Shown: positions 8,745 to 17,285 of the stretch, in pieces
Numbering within the stretch: position 1 is the first letter of the stretch
Layout: each line of letters opens with the position of its first letter
NCBI GenBank assembly: GCA_964652775.1
Contig: CAZZAM010000002.1
Location: 62,001-126,000 of the forward strand
Length of the DNA: 64,000 nt
Source of the DNA: UBA11346 sp038060575
Lineage (GTDB): Bacteria; Planctomycetota; UBA11346
Direction of reading: 5' to 3'
The notes under the pieces: model-generated
What the model saw: only the letters and a program-made list of their open reading frames with translations
Told to the model about the DNA's origin: nothing
Database searches by the model: none
Translations under genes and position numbers: made by a program

Positions 8745-9719
8745 ATGTCCTACTTCGACGGCAAGACCGTACTGATCACCGGCGGTACCGGCAGTTTTGG
8801 CAAGCATTTCGTCCGCACGTTGCTGGCCGACACAGCGGTCAAACGACTGGTGATCTACAGCCGCGATGAGCTCAAGCAGTACGAGATGCAGCAGCTCTTC
8901 CCGCAGGAAAAGCGCCTGCGCTTTTTCCTCGGCGATGTCCGTGACCTGCCCCGCCTCCAGCGCGCCTTCCATGGTGTTGATATCGTCGTTCATGCCGCCG
9001 CGCTCAAGCAGGTTCCGGCAGCCGAATACAATCCGTTCGAAGCGGTGAAAACCAATATCCACGGCGCTCAAAACGTCATCGAGTCCGCCATTGATCAGGG
9101 CGTCGAGCGCGTGATCGCGCTCTCGACCGACAAGGCTTCCAGTCCGATCAATCTGTATGGCGCGACCAAGCTGGTCAGCGACAAGCTGTTCGTATCCGGC
9201 AACGCCTATTCGGGCGGCAAGCGCACCCGCTTTGCCGTCGTACGCTATGGCAATGTCGTCGGCAGCCGTGGCAGCGTGGTGCCGCTGTTCAAGCAACTGG
9301 TCGCCGCTGGTGCAACCGAACTGCCAATCACCGATGAGCGGATGACGCGGTTTTGGATCACGCTGGAACAAGGCGTGCGCTTCGTCATGCAGAACATCGA
9401 GCACATGTGGGGTGGCGAAATTTTTGTGCCCAAGATTCCGAGCATGAAGATGGTCGATCTTGCCCGCGTCATGGCGCCCAAAGCCGGCGTCAAAATCATC
9501 GGCATTCGTCCCGGCGAAAAGCTGCACGAGGAGATGATCAGCCAGCACGACGCGCGGCACACCCGCGATCTCGGCGATCGCTACGCCATCATTCCCGATC
9601 TCGAATGGTTCCCGCGCCACGATTTCGGCGGCAAACCGGTCGCCGAGGACTTCGCCTATACGAGCGACGGCAACAAAATGTGGCTGACCGCGGATCAGTT
9701 GCGGTCGATGATCGTATGA
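8745..9719 (+). CDS. pseB: UDP-N-acetylglucosamine 4,6-dehydratase (inverting)
   Basis: 324 aa, start chosen at ATG 8745 with GGAGAG just upstream; the longer frame would begin inside the repeat arm. It begins MSYFDGKTVLITGGTGSFG, the classic start of PseB/FlaA1. Family signatures include YSRDELKQYEM, the NAD-binding GDVRD, ALKQVPAAEYNPFE and the unusual catalytic region ALSTDKASSPINLYGATKL. PseB performs the first step of pseudaminic acid synthesis: C4 oxidation, C6 dehydration and C5 inversion of UDP-GlcNAc. pseC, a cytidylyltransferase, pseG and pseI follow in the same operon. Confidence 0.95.
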   Translation: MSYFDGKTVLITGGTGSFGKHFVRTLLADTAVKRLVIYSRDELKQYEMQQLFPQEKRLRFFLGDVRDLPRLQRAFHGVDIVVHAAALKQVPAAEYNPFEAVKTNIHGAQNVIESAIDQGVERVIALSTDKASSPINLYGATKLVSDKLFVSGNAYSGGKRTRFAVVRYGNVVGSRGSVVPLFKQLVAAGATELPITDERMTRFWITLEQGVRFVMQNIEHMWGGEIFVPKIPSMKMVDLARVMAPKAGVKIIGIRPGEKLHEEMISQHDARHTRDLGDRYAIIPDLEWFPRHDFGGKPVAEDFAYTSDGNKMWLTADQLRSMIV

Positions 9720-9730
9720 GACGAGCGGGA

Positions 9731-9765
9731 CGAGCTACGAGCTGCGAGCTGCGAGCTGCGAGTTG
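9731..9765. repeat. 7-bp tandem repeat upstream of pseC
   Basis: Five head-to-tail copies of CGAGCTG (first CGAGCTA, last CGAGTTG) fill most of the 58-bp gap between pseB and pseC. There is no palindromic structure. Confidence 0.85.
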
Positions 9766-9777
9766 TGAGACTCGAGC

Positions 9778-10956
9778 ATGCAGCGTTCAGCCGAGAGTTG
9801 CTCTGTGACCGACGCCAAGCTGCCGTTCCTTGCGTATGGACGCCAGTGGATTGGCGATGACGACGCAGCGGCGGTCGCGGCAGCGCTCCATAGCGATCAT
9901 CTGACCACAGGGCCACGCGTCGCGGCGTTTGAACGCGATCTCGCATCTGTTTGTGGAACCAAGCACGCTATCGCGGTGAATTCAGGCACCGCTGCGTTGC
10001 ATGCCGCGTACAGCGCCGCCGGCCTACGCCCTGGCGATGAACTGGTCACCAGTCCACTGACGTTCGCGGCGACGGCGAACGCCGCGCTGTACCTCGGAGC
10101 AACCGTACGCTTCGCGGACGTCTGCGCCGATACCGGCAACCTTGATCCGGCGGCAGCGGCAGCGGCGATCAGCGCTAAAACCAAACTGGTGACCGCGGTC
10201 GATTACGCCGGACATCCTGCGGATTATTTGGCGCTTGAACGCGTCGTTGGCAAGCGCTGCGCGATCATCGCCGATGCCGCCCACGCGATTGGCGCCACGC
10301 TGAATGGCAAGCCGGTCGGCACGCTGGCCGCGCTGACCTGTCTGAGCTTCCATCCGGTGAAAACGATTACGACTGGCGAGGGCGGCGCTGTGGTCACCAA
10401 CGATGCGGTGATGGCGGCCAGCGCAGCGCGCTTTCGCACCCACGGCATTGAGCGCGATCCGGCAGTGATGCCTGCCGCCGAAGGTCCGTGGTGGTACGAG
10501 CAGCGCGAACTCGGATTCAATTACCGCATCACCGATGTGCAGTGCGCGCTCGGCAGCAGTCAGCTCGCCAAGCTTACGCGCTTCGTTGACCGCCGACGCC
10601 AGATCGCGGCGCGCTACACCGCTGCGTTCTCCGCCTGCGCAGCGCTTGAGGTCCCGACGATCCGTGCTGGCGCACAGCCAGCCTGGCATCTGTATCCACT
10701 GCGCGTGCGCGACGCGACCCGACGCCGCGCGTTCTTCGAACGCCTGCGTGCGCTCAACCTCGGCGTGCAGGTCCACTACATCCCGGTCTATTGGCACCCG
10801 TACTATCAGGCCCTGGGCTATCGCCGTGGCATGTGTCCTGTCGCCGAGAACTATTACGCCCGCCAAGTCTCGCTGCCGATGTATCCGAAGCTGACCGACC
10901 CCGAGATCGACAGCGTGATCGAGCGGGTGTTGTTGGCGGCTAAGGATCTCCTGTGA
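9778..10956 (+). CDS. pseC: UDP-4-amino-4,6-dideoxy-N-acetyl-beta-L-altrosamine transaminase
   Basis: 392 aa from ATG 9778; a GTG at 9805 (VTDAKLPF) with GAGAG upstream is an equally likely start. It is a PLP-dependent DegT/DnrJ/EryC1/StrS aminotransferase: it begins LPFLAYGRQWIGDDDAAAV, has the PLP phosphate-binding region VNSGTAALHAAY, and the Schiff-base lysine lies in SFHPVKTITTGEGG. The IPVYWHPYYQ segment is common in PseC. The enzyme aminates C4 of the PseB product. It follows pseB after a tandem repeat and overlaps the next gene by 4 bp. Confidence 0.93.
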   Translation: MQRSAESCSVTDAKLPFLAYGRQWIGDDDAAAVAAALHSDHLTTGPRVAAFERDLASVCGTKHAIAVNSGTAALHAAYSAAGLRPGDELVTSPLTFAATANAALYLGATVRFADVCADTGNLDPAAAAAAISAKTKLVTAVDYAGHPADYLALERVVGKRCAIIADAAHAIGATLNGKPVGTLAALTCLSFHPVKTITTGEGGAVVTNDAVMAASAARFRTHGIERDPAVMPAAEGPWWYEQRELGFNYRITDVQCALGSSQLAKLTRFVDRRRQIAARYTAAFSACAALEVPTIRAGAQPAWHLYPLRVRDATRRRAFFERLRALNLGVQVHYIPVYWHPYYQALGYRRGMCPVAENYYARQVSLPMYPKLTDPEIDSVIERVLLAAKDLL

Positions 10957-11675
10957 CCAAGACGGTCGCAATTATTCAGGCGCGCATGGGCTCAACGCGA
11001 CTGCCCGGCAAGGTGCTCAAGCCGCTCGCCGGTGCACCCATGATTGCCCGAGTCGTCGAACGCACGCGGCGTGTGACCTGCATCGACGAGGTCGTGGTCG
11101 CAACGTCGGTGCTGCCTGAAGAAGAGCCGCTGGTTGCCGCCTGCGCTGCGCTGGACGTGCGCATTGTTCGCGGTTCGCCAAGCGATGTGCTCTCGCGCTA
11201 CGCTCTGGCTGCGAGCGAATCTCGTGCTGACGTCGTCGTGCGCATCACCAGCGACTGCCCGTTGATTTCACCGATGGTGACCGCGCGCGTAGTCGAAGCG
11301 TATCGCGCCGGTGGCTGCGACTACGCCAGCAACTGCCATCGCCGCACGTTTCCGCGCGGCCTCGATACCGAAGTCTTCAGTCGTGCGCACCTCGACCTCG
11401 CCCACGCTGAAGCAACCGATCCGAGTGAGCGCGAACATGTGACGCCGTTCATCTGGCGGCGACCCGAGCGTTTTCCCATTCGTCATGTCGTGGACCCGAT
11501 CGACCGCAGCGGCCTGCGCTGGACGGTTGATACTCCGGAAGACCTGGAATTGGCGCAACGTCTGTACGCTGTGCTTGGCGCTGGCGGCCATGATTACGCC
11601 GACGCATTGGCGGTGCTCGCCCAGCATCCGGAATGGACCCAACTCAATAGTCACATCGAGCAGAAGAAGGCATGA
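10953..11675 (+). CDS. pseF: SpsF/PseF-type cytidylyltransferase (probable CMP-pseudaminate synthase)
   Basis: 240 aa, GTG start inside the pseC stop (GTGA overlap). It begins TKTVAIIQARMGSTRLPGKV, the CTP-binding loop of the SpsF/CMP-KDO-synthetase-like family, and has RITSDCPLISP and RWTVDTPEDLELA further on. In pseudaminic acid clusters this gene activates the finished nonulosonate as a CMP-sugar. A second cytidylyltransferase at 19.7 kb belongs to a different module, so the assignment to pseudaminate here rests on position between pseC and pseG. Confidence 0.85.
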   Translation: MTKTVAIIQARMGSTRLPGKVLKPLAGAPMIARVVERTRRVTCIDEVVVATSVLPEEEPLVAACAALDVRIVRGSPSDVLSRYALAASESRADVVVRITSDCPLISPMVTARVVEAYRAGGCDYASNCHRRTFPRGLDTEVFSRAHLDLAHAEATDPSEREHVTPFIWRRPERFPIRHVVDPIDRSGLRWTVDTPEDLELAQRLYAVLGAGGHDYADALAVLAQHPEWTQLNSHIEQKKA

Positions 11676-12634
11676 ACGCAGCGGCCGAGATCTGCCTGCG
11701 CGTTGACGCCGGTGGAGTCGTCGGACTCGGTCACTATGCGCGCTGCGCCAGCCTTGCTCGTGAACTGCAGCGTCGCGGAAAATCCGTGGCGTTTGCCGGG
11801 CGAATTGCGGCGTGGCTCCACACGTCGCTGCCCAGCGCCGCGAATCGCTTCTTCACCGGCGAGCCTGATGCTAGTCCACTCACCAGTGAAGACGGCGAGC
11901 AGACCGCTGCCTGGGCAGAACACGCAGTCTGGTTGGTCGTCGATCATCTTGGCGCCAATGCCGACTGGGCCACGGCTGTGCGCCGACGCGCGCCACGGCT
12001 GCGCATCCTGGTGGTGGACGATCACCAGCGGCGCGAGTGGGCCGATCTGCGACTCGCGCCGACGCAGTTGCCGGCACCGCACACACTCGCTGGTCCAACT
12101 TGGTTGCCGATCGATCCCGCCTTCGCCGCCGCGCGTAACGATCGACCTCGCAGCGGGATCGTGATTTACTTCAGTAGTCATGACCCCAATGGCCTGTGCC
12201 GCCGTGCGATCACCGCACTGCGCCCATTGGTTTCCACCCATGCGCTGACCGTCATCTGCGCCGATGCTGCAGCAGCACGCGATGGACTCGACGCGCTCCT
12301 GCGCGCTTGGCCAGCTGGTGGTCGGCGGATTGCCGAGGTGCAGCCCGGGACGATGGCAGCGATCCTCGCGCAGGCCGCGGTGGTCGTGTGCAGTGCCAGT
12401 ACCATCGCGTGGGAGGCATTAGCGTGCGGAACGCCGGTTGCCGCCGTCTTCTGGATCGACAACCAGGAAGCGTCGGCTGCGCGCTTGGCTGAGTTGGGTG
12501 TGCCCATTGCGTCCGATCCAGAGTCGGTTGCCGCCAGGATTCCCGCGTTGCTTGGCGCGAAAGCCCCGGCATTTTCCGGCGACGGCGTAGGTCGACTCGC
12601 CAACCATCTGATCACCGCTGGCTGCAAAGGCTGA
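11672..12634 (+). CDS. pseG: UDP-2,4-diacetamido-2,4,6-trideoxy-beta-L-altropyranose hydrolase
   Basis: 320 aa, ATGA overlap with the previous gene. The N-terminus CLRVDAGGVVGLGHYARCASLA matches the PseG nucleotide-sugar hydrolase signature, with the GxGHxxRC histidine as expected catalytic residue. It is a GT-B fold relative of MurG. It removes UDP before condensation with phosphoenolpyruvate by PseI. Because the next gene is a formyltransferase, its natural substrate may carry an N-formyl rather than N-acetyl group at C4. Confidence 0.88.
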   Translation: MNAAAEICLRVDAGGVVGLGHYARCASLARELQRRGKSVAFAGRIAAWLHTSLPSAANRFFTGEPDASPLTSEDGEQTAAWAEHAVWLVVDHLGANADWATAVRRRAPRLRILVVDDHQRREWADLRLAPTQLPAPHTLAGPTWLPIDPAFAAARNDRPRSGIVIYFSSHDPNGLCRRAITALRPLVSTHALTVICADAAAARDGLDALLRAWPAGGRRIAEVQPGTMAAILAQAAVVVCSASTIAWEALACGTPVAAVFWIDNQEASAARLAELGVPIASDPESVAARIPALLGAKAPAFSGDGVGRLANHLITAGCKG

Positions 12635-12635
12635 T

Positions 12636-13295
12636 ATGCACTGCGCCATTCTCGTCGGAGCAAAAAGTTGGCTGGGCGAACATCTCGCGCCGCTCCACCA
12701 AGCGTTGGTCGATCGTGGTCACGATGTCGTCTGTGTGCAACGCCACGAAGATATCCCGGTTGGGCTCGACGTCGTATTCATGCTCAGCTATCCGCGCATC
12801 GTGCCGGCGGAGTTCCTTGCGCGCACACCGCATAATCTGGTTGTCCACCAAAGCGACCTGCCCCACGGTCGCGGCTGGTCGCCACTCGCCTGGCAGATCC
12901 TTGAGGGCAAACGCGAGATCCCCATTGTCCTCTTCGCCGCTTCGGTTGAGGTCGATCGCGGGCCGATCTATGCGCGCCGGGTGATGAAGACGAGTGGGCG
13001 CGAGTTGCTGCCGGAACTCCGCGACATGCAGATCGCCGAAACGTTTGCGCTGTGCTTGGATTTTGTCGACGGGTACCCGGGGATTCTTGCCCAAGGCCAA
13101 CTGCCAAACGGAGCAGGCTCGTGGTACGATCGCCGAGGCCCTGCTGACAGTCGCCTGGATCCGGACAAGACCATTGCCGAGCAGTTCGACCTGCTGCGTA
13201 CGGTCGACAACGACGCCTATCCTGCATTTTTCACGCTGCGCGGCCGCACCTATCGCCTGCGCATCGACCCCGCCGACAGCGAGCCAACGCCATGA
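12636..13295 (+). CDS. Formyltransferase-family protein in place of PseH
   Basis: 219 aa. The region NLVVHQSDLPHGRGWSPLAW resembles the 10-formyltetrahydrofolate formyltransferase core (in Fmt, NVHxSLLPxxRGxxP), and VDRGPIYARR carries the expected aspartate. The asparagine of the classical N-x-H pair is replaced by valine (VVH). Pathways for pseudaminic acid normally have PseH, an acetyl-CoA N-acetyltransferase, at this step; no GNAT-type gene occurs in the operon. The inference is that the C4 amine is formylated, giving a 7-N-formyl pseudaminic acid. The gene starts 1 bp after the pseG stop and overlaps pseI by 4 bp, so it belongs to the pathway. Confidence 0.8.
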   Translation: MHCAILVGAKSWLGEHLAPLHQALVDRGHDVVCVQRHEDIPVGLDVVFMLSYPRIVPAEFLARTPHNLVVHQSDLPHGRGWSPLAWQILEGKREIPIVLFAASVEVDRGPIYARRVMKTSGRELLPELRDMQIAETFALCLDFVDGYPGILAQGQLPNGAGSWYDRRGPADSRLDPDKTIAEQFDLLRTVDNDAYPAFFTLRGRTYRLRIDPADSEPTP

Positions 13296-14374
13296 CCAGC
13301 GCACCCACCTTCGCGATCAGCGGCCGTCCGATCGGACCCGGGCATCCCACCTACATCATTGCCGAGTTGTCCGCCAATCACGGCCAACACTTGGACCGTG
13401 CGATTGAACTGGTGCGCGCGTCTGCCGCCGCTGGTGCCGATGCGATCAAGATCCAGACCTATACACCCGACACGATTACCATCCGCTGCGAGCGTCCGGA
13501 ATTCCGCATCAGTGCCGGAACAATTTGGGACGGACGTCAGCTCCACGATCTCTACGCCGAGGCGATGACACCGTGGGCCTGGCACGCACCGATTTTTGCC
13601 GAAGCCAAGCGGCTTGGCGTGCATGCGTTCAGTTCGCCATTCGATCATACCGCCGTCGATTATTTGCTCGGCCTCAACGTTCCAGTTTGGAAGATTGCCA
13701 GCTTCGAATTGGTGGATCTGCCGCTCATCCGTCGCTGCGCCAGCACTGGCCTGCCGATCATCATGTCCACGGGCATGGCGACGCGCGACGAGATCGACGA
13801 AGCGGTGGCCGCTGCACGTGGCGCCGGCTGCACGCAACTGTGCCTGCTCAAGTGCACCAGTTCCTATCCGACGCCCGCCGACCAAGTGAATCTGCGCACG
13901 ATCCCGCACCTTGCTGCGACGTATGGCTGCGTAGTCGGGCTGTCGGATCACACGCTATTTCCTAACAGCGCTGGTGCCGACGGTGCCAGCGTGCCGGTCG
14001 CCGCTGTGGCGCTGGGCGCTGCGGTGATCGAAAAGCACGTGACTATCCGCCGTTCTGACGGTGGTCCGGACAGCTCGTTCTCGATGGAGCCAGCCGAGTT
14101 CGCCGCCATGGTGCGTCAAGTGCGTGCCGCCGAACAAGCGCTGGGCAACGTCAGTTACACTCCGGCCGCGCGCGAAGCGGGCAGCCGCGCGCTGCGCCGT
14201 TCGCTCTACATCGTCAAGGCGGTGCGCGCTGGTGAACTGGCGACCGCTGACAATGTCCGCTCGATTCGTCCGGCTAACGGCCTGCACACGCGTCACTACG
14301 ACGCCGTACTCGGTCGGCGCTTCGCCGCTGATCTGCCAGCCGGCACCCCGCTGACTCTGACACACCTCGCCTGA
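13292..14374 (+). CDS. pseI: Pseudaminic acid synthase
   Basis: 360 aa, ATGA overlap with the formyltransferase. N-terminal NeuB-type TIM barrel: YIIAELSANHGQHLDRAIEL, DAIKIQTYTPDT, FSSPFDHTAVDYL, KIASFELVDLPLI, KCTSSYPTP, GLSDHT and EKHVTIRRSDGGPDS. A C-terminal SAF (antifreeze-like) domain is present at about 295-360 (RSLYIVKAVRAGE ... RPANGLHTRHYD). It condenses the 6-deoxy-AltdiNAc-type sugar with phosphoenolpyruvate. Compared with the second synthase at 20.8 kb it is longer by the SAF domain, which marks the two as separate pathways. Confidence 0.93.
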   Translation: MTSAPTFAISGRPIGPGHPTYIIAELSANHGQHLDRAIELVRASAAAGADAIKIQTYTPDTITIRCERPEFRISAGTIWDGRQLHDLYAEAMTPWAWHAPIFAEAKRLGVHAFSSPFDHTAVDYLLGLNVPVWKIASFELVDLPLIRRCASTGLPIIMSTGMATRDEIDEAVAAARGAGCTQLCLLKCTSSYPTPADQVNLRTIPHLAATYGCVVGLSDHTLFPNSAGADGASVPVAAVALGAAVIEKHVTIRRSDGGPDSSFSMEPAEFAAMVRQVRAAEQALGNVSYTPAAREAGSRALRRSLYIVKAVRAGELATADNVRSIRPANGLHTRHYDAVLGRRFAADLPAGTPLTLTHLA

Positions 14375-15702
14375 TGCACATTCTCGTCCTCGTCGATCAC
14401 AAGTGGCGCGACTTGCCTGGTCAGGTGCTGCTACAATTGCTGGCTGAACGGCGAGGTCATCGCGTGTCGTTCGTGCGCAACGGCTTCCACTGGGATGCCG
14501 CGTGGGCGCAACGACCGGATGTGCTGGTGCTCAACCATCTGTTGGAGGCGAGCTCCGTCGCAGAAGCGCGTCGTCTCGCTGACGCCGGCATCGCGACTGT
14601 GGTGCTGCCCACCGAAGGCATTCCAACCCTACAAGGGACTCGCGACCTGCACGCCGGAGCCGGCCAAGACTACTCAGGTGTTGCCCGCTTCTGCGTTTGG
14701 AACGAGGTGATGCGCGAGCGCATGGTGTCCAACCACGTCATGCCCGCAGAGCGCATCTGCGTCATCGGCGTTCCGCGCTTCGACTTCTACGTGCCGCCAT
14801 TTTCCACGATTCTGCCCAGCCGCGATGCCGTCTGTCGCCGCTTCGGACTTGATCCCGCCAAGCCGGTGTTGTTGTGGGCGACCAACTTTGCGCAGGCTGC
14901 AGTGTGGGAACGCGATGCCGAGTTCAGTAAGCGCGATTGGAATAAAGTTGGACTCCAGCGCGTCCTCGGCGATTGCGAAGCCTTCGCGCGCGGTGACCTC
15001 GCCTGTCGTGCGGCATCACTCGCCGTGATCAAGACGGTGCTCGAACGCCATCCCGATTGGCAGGTGCTGGTGAAGCTGCATCCGTCCGAAAATGTCCTCT
15101 GGTACCGCGACCAGATGGCGTCGCTGCCCAGCGGTCGCGCAGCGTTGGTTGACGCCGCTTATATTTGGGAAGTGCTGCCCGCAGCCAACGTGTTGGTTAA
15201 GCGCTCGTGCACGACCGGGGTCGAGGCGTGGATCCGTGGCCAATCAACGATCGAGCTGCAACCCTTGCCCGAGCGGACGTACTTCAGCGCCGAGCATGCA
15301 TCAGGCTCGGTCATCGCCACTACAGCCGACGAACTTGAGCGCCACGTCACAGCGACGCTCGCCGGTACGCCTGAGTCGCCGGAGATTCTCGCCGCACGGC
15401 AGACGTTCATTGCCCGCTGGTGCTATCGCGCTGACGGTCGCTCGACTGAACGCTCCCTTGATGTGCTCGACGAACTCGCGGCTGAACGCCGCGCCAACGG
15501 CGTGGTTCCGCGCGGCGGCAGTCGTGGTTTTGTCAAGTGGCTGCGTTACCGCGTGCTGACGGCGTGCGACCACGTGCTGCATGATCGCCGACTCTACGGC
15601 TGGAGCGGACGCCTCGACCGCCTTGGGCGGATCGACAAGTGGTATCGGCACGCCGACGCGCTGGCTTGGCGTGAACGACTGGCCCCATTCGTACCGCGCT
15701 GA
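14374..15702 (+). CDS. Surface carbohydrate biosynthesis protein, GT-B-like
   Basis: 442 aa; the start shares one base with the pseI stop (TGATG). It begins MHILVLVDHKWRDLPGQVLL and has VLVKLHPSENVLWY and VLVKRSCTTGVEAWIRGQST. The last two resemble the donor-side half of GT-B transferases of the surface-polysaccharide type (CDP-glycerophosphotransferase/KpsC-like). Its position directly after pseI makes it a candidate pseudaminyl transferase, which is inference. A basic C-terminal stretch (about 385-442) suggests peripheral membrane contact. Confidence 0.6.
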   Translation: MHILVLVDHKWRDLPGQVLLQLLAERRGHRVSFVRNGFHWDAAWAQRPDVLVLNHLLEASSVAEARRLADAGIATVVLPTEGIPTLQGTRDLHAGAGQDYSGVARFCVWNEVMRERMVSNHVMPAERICVIGVPRFDFYVPPFSTILPSRDAVCRRFGLDPAKPVLLWATNFAQAAVWERDAEFSKRDWNKVGLQRVLGDCEAFARGDLACRAASLAVIKTVLERHPDWQVLVKLHPSENVLWYRDQMASLPSGRAALVDAAYIWEVLPAANVLVKRSCTTGVEAWIRGQSTIELQPLPERTYFSAEHASGSVIATTADELERHVTATLAGTPESPEILAARQTFIARWCYRADGRSTERSLDVLDELAAERRANGVVPRGGSRGFVKWLRYRVLTACDHVLHDRRLYGWSGRLDRLGRIDKWYRHADALAWRERLAPFVPR

Positions 15703-15708
15703 TTCACG

Positions 15709-17097
15709 ATGCTGTTCAACACACTCGTATTTCTGGCGGTCTTCCTTCCGCTGACGCTCGTCGGTTATTTTCTCATCGCGCGTTGGCGTTCGGCTGCGTT
15801 CGCACGCGGGTTCCTGACCCTCGCCTCGCTGGTCTTCTACGCCGCATGGGACTGGCACTATCTTCCCCTACTTTTGGGTTCGATTGCGTTCAATTATGTC
15901 GTCGGCGAGCGTATTTTGGCGAACCGTGGCACGCGCTCCGGACGTGGGTGGCTCCTCCTGGGATTATGCGTTGATCTGGCGCTGCTCGCGTTGTTCAAAT
16001 ACGCAGACTTTTTTATTAGCTCCAGTAACGCGCTCGTCGGAACCGGCTGGCACCAGCTCGGCCTGCTGCTACCGATCGGCATTTCGTTCTTCACCTTCAC
16101 GCAAATCGCCTACCTCGTTGACGCTTGGCGCGGCGAGGTTGTGCATTCGGATCCGGTGACCTACGCGCTGTTCGTGACCTACTTCCCCCACTTAGTCGCT
16201 GGTCCGATCATTCACCACAAGGCGATGATCCCGCAGTTCCTGGCCACGCCGAATTTTACCCTGCAGCAACGGAACCTCGCCATTGGCCTGACCTGGTTCA
16301 CGCTTGGGCTGGCAAAAAAAATGTTGCTTGCCGATCGGCTGGCTGAGATCGCTAATCCGGTTTTCGCACAGGCCCAGCACGTCGACGGAACCACGGCGTG
16401 GATCGGCGCGCTGGCCTACAGCCTGCAGCTCTATTTCGATTTCTCCGGCTACTCGGACATGGCGATCGGCCTGGCCCGTTGCTTCAACCATGAGCTACCG
16501 ATCAATTTTGCCTCACCGTATCGCGCCACGTCGATCTATGAATTCTGGCGCTGCTGGCACATCAGCCTGTCGGCATTCCTGCGCAACTACCTCTACATTC
16601 CGCTCGGCGGTAATCGCCTCGGTTGGTTGCGCCAGATGAGCAATCTCATGATCACCATGCTACTCGGTGGTCTGTGGCATGGCGCCGGTTGGACCTACGT
16701 CGTGTGGGGCGGACTGCATGGCCTGTATCTAGTCATCAATCACGCGTGGAAACGCACGGGGATAACCGTGCCGATCGCCATCGCGTGGCCGCTGACACTC
16801 CTCGCGGTTGTTGTCGCCTGGGTCTTCTTCCGTGCCGCGACGTTTGCTGATGCCGGTTCACTGCTGACCGCGATGTGCGGCGCACATACGGATGGAATCG
16901 ACGGCGCGGTAGCACATGGCCGCAATCTCGTCCTCCTGGCGGGCACTGGTGCGCTGGCGTTGCTCTGCCCAAATTCACAACAGATCATGGCCAAGTTCCG
17001 CCCCACCTGGTGGTGGGCCGCCATCGTGATTGTCCTGCTGCTGGCCTGCTGCTCGCGCTTCGGCGTTGATTCGCCCTTCCTCTACTACCAGTTCTGA
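15709..17097 (+). CDS. MBOAT-family membrane O-acyltransferase (AlgI/DltB-like)
   Basis: 462 aa with about ten membrane helices. It begins MLFNTLVFLAVFLPLTLVGY, typical of AlgI-like proteins, and contains the family core FWRCWHISLSAFLRNYLYIP and GGLWHGAGWTYVVWGGLHG; the histidine in LWHGAGW is the conserved MBOAT catalytic residue. These proteins pass acyl (usually acetyl) groups across the membrane to a partner. The next gene is an SGNH-type protein, so the two probably O-acylate the exported glycan. A repeat element separates them. Confidence 0.92.
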   Translation: MLFNTLVFLAVFLPLTLVGYFLIARWRSAAFARGFLTLASLVFYAAWDWHYLPLLLGSIAFNYVVGERILANRGTRSGRGWLLLGLCVDLALLALFKYADFFISSSNALVGTGWHQLGLLLPIGISFFTFTQIAYLVDAWRGEVVHSDPVTYALFVTYFPHLVAGPIIHHKAMIPQFLATPNFTLQQRNLAIGLTWFTLGLAKKMLLADRLAEIANPVFAQAQHVDGTTAWIGALAYSLQLYFDFSGYSDMAIGLARCFNHELPINFASPYRATSIYEFWRCWHISLSAFLRNYLYIPLGGNRLGWLRQMSNLMITMLLGGLWHGAGWTYVVWGGLHGLYLVINHAWKRTGITVPIAIAWPLTLLAVVVAWVFFRAATFADAGSLLTAMCGAHTDGIDGAVAHGRNLVLLAGTGALALLCPNSQQIMAKFRPTWWWAAIVIVLLLACCSRFGVDSPFLYYQF

Positions 17098-17128
17098 CCA
17101 TGACCCTCGATTGCCCCGTTGAAAACCC

Positions 17129-17269
17129 CCAAGGCAACCGCAGAGGCGCAGAGGCCGCTGAGATCGCAGAGGAGAGAATGATTTTTCCCATGAAGGTGAT
17201 CCACACCGGGAACAACCCACCCCAATCCTCTGCGACCTCAGCGGCCTCTGCGCCTCTGCGGTTGCCTTC
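17129..17269. repeat. MITE-like inverted-repeat element, copy B
   Basis: Arms at about 17129-17173 and 17227-17269, in the same sequence family as copy A, with about 53 bp between. The interior at 17195-17209 (GGTGATCCACACCGG) closely matches the interior of copy D at 28937-28951, so homology is not limited to the arms. It lies between the MBOAT and SGNH genes. Confidence 0.9.
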
Positions 17270-17285
17270 AAAAGAATAACCTAGG

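Noticed and set aside
8670..9620. Long antisense open frame over pseB
   Set aside because: It is a shadow of high-GC codon use: no family features, and pseB is unambiguous.
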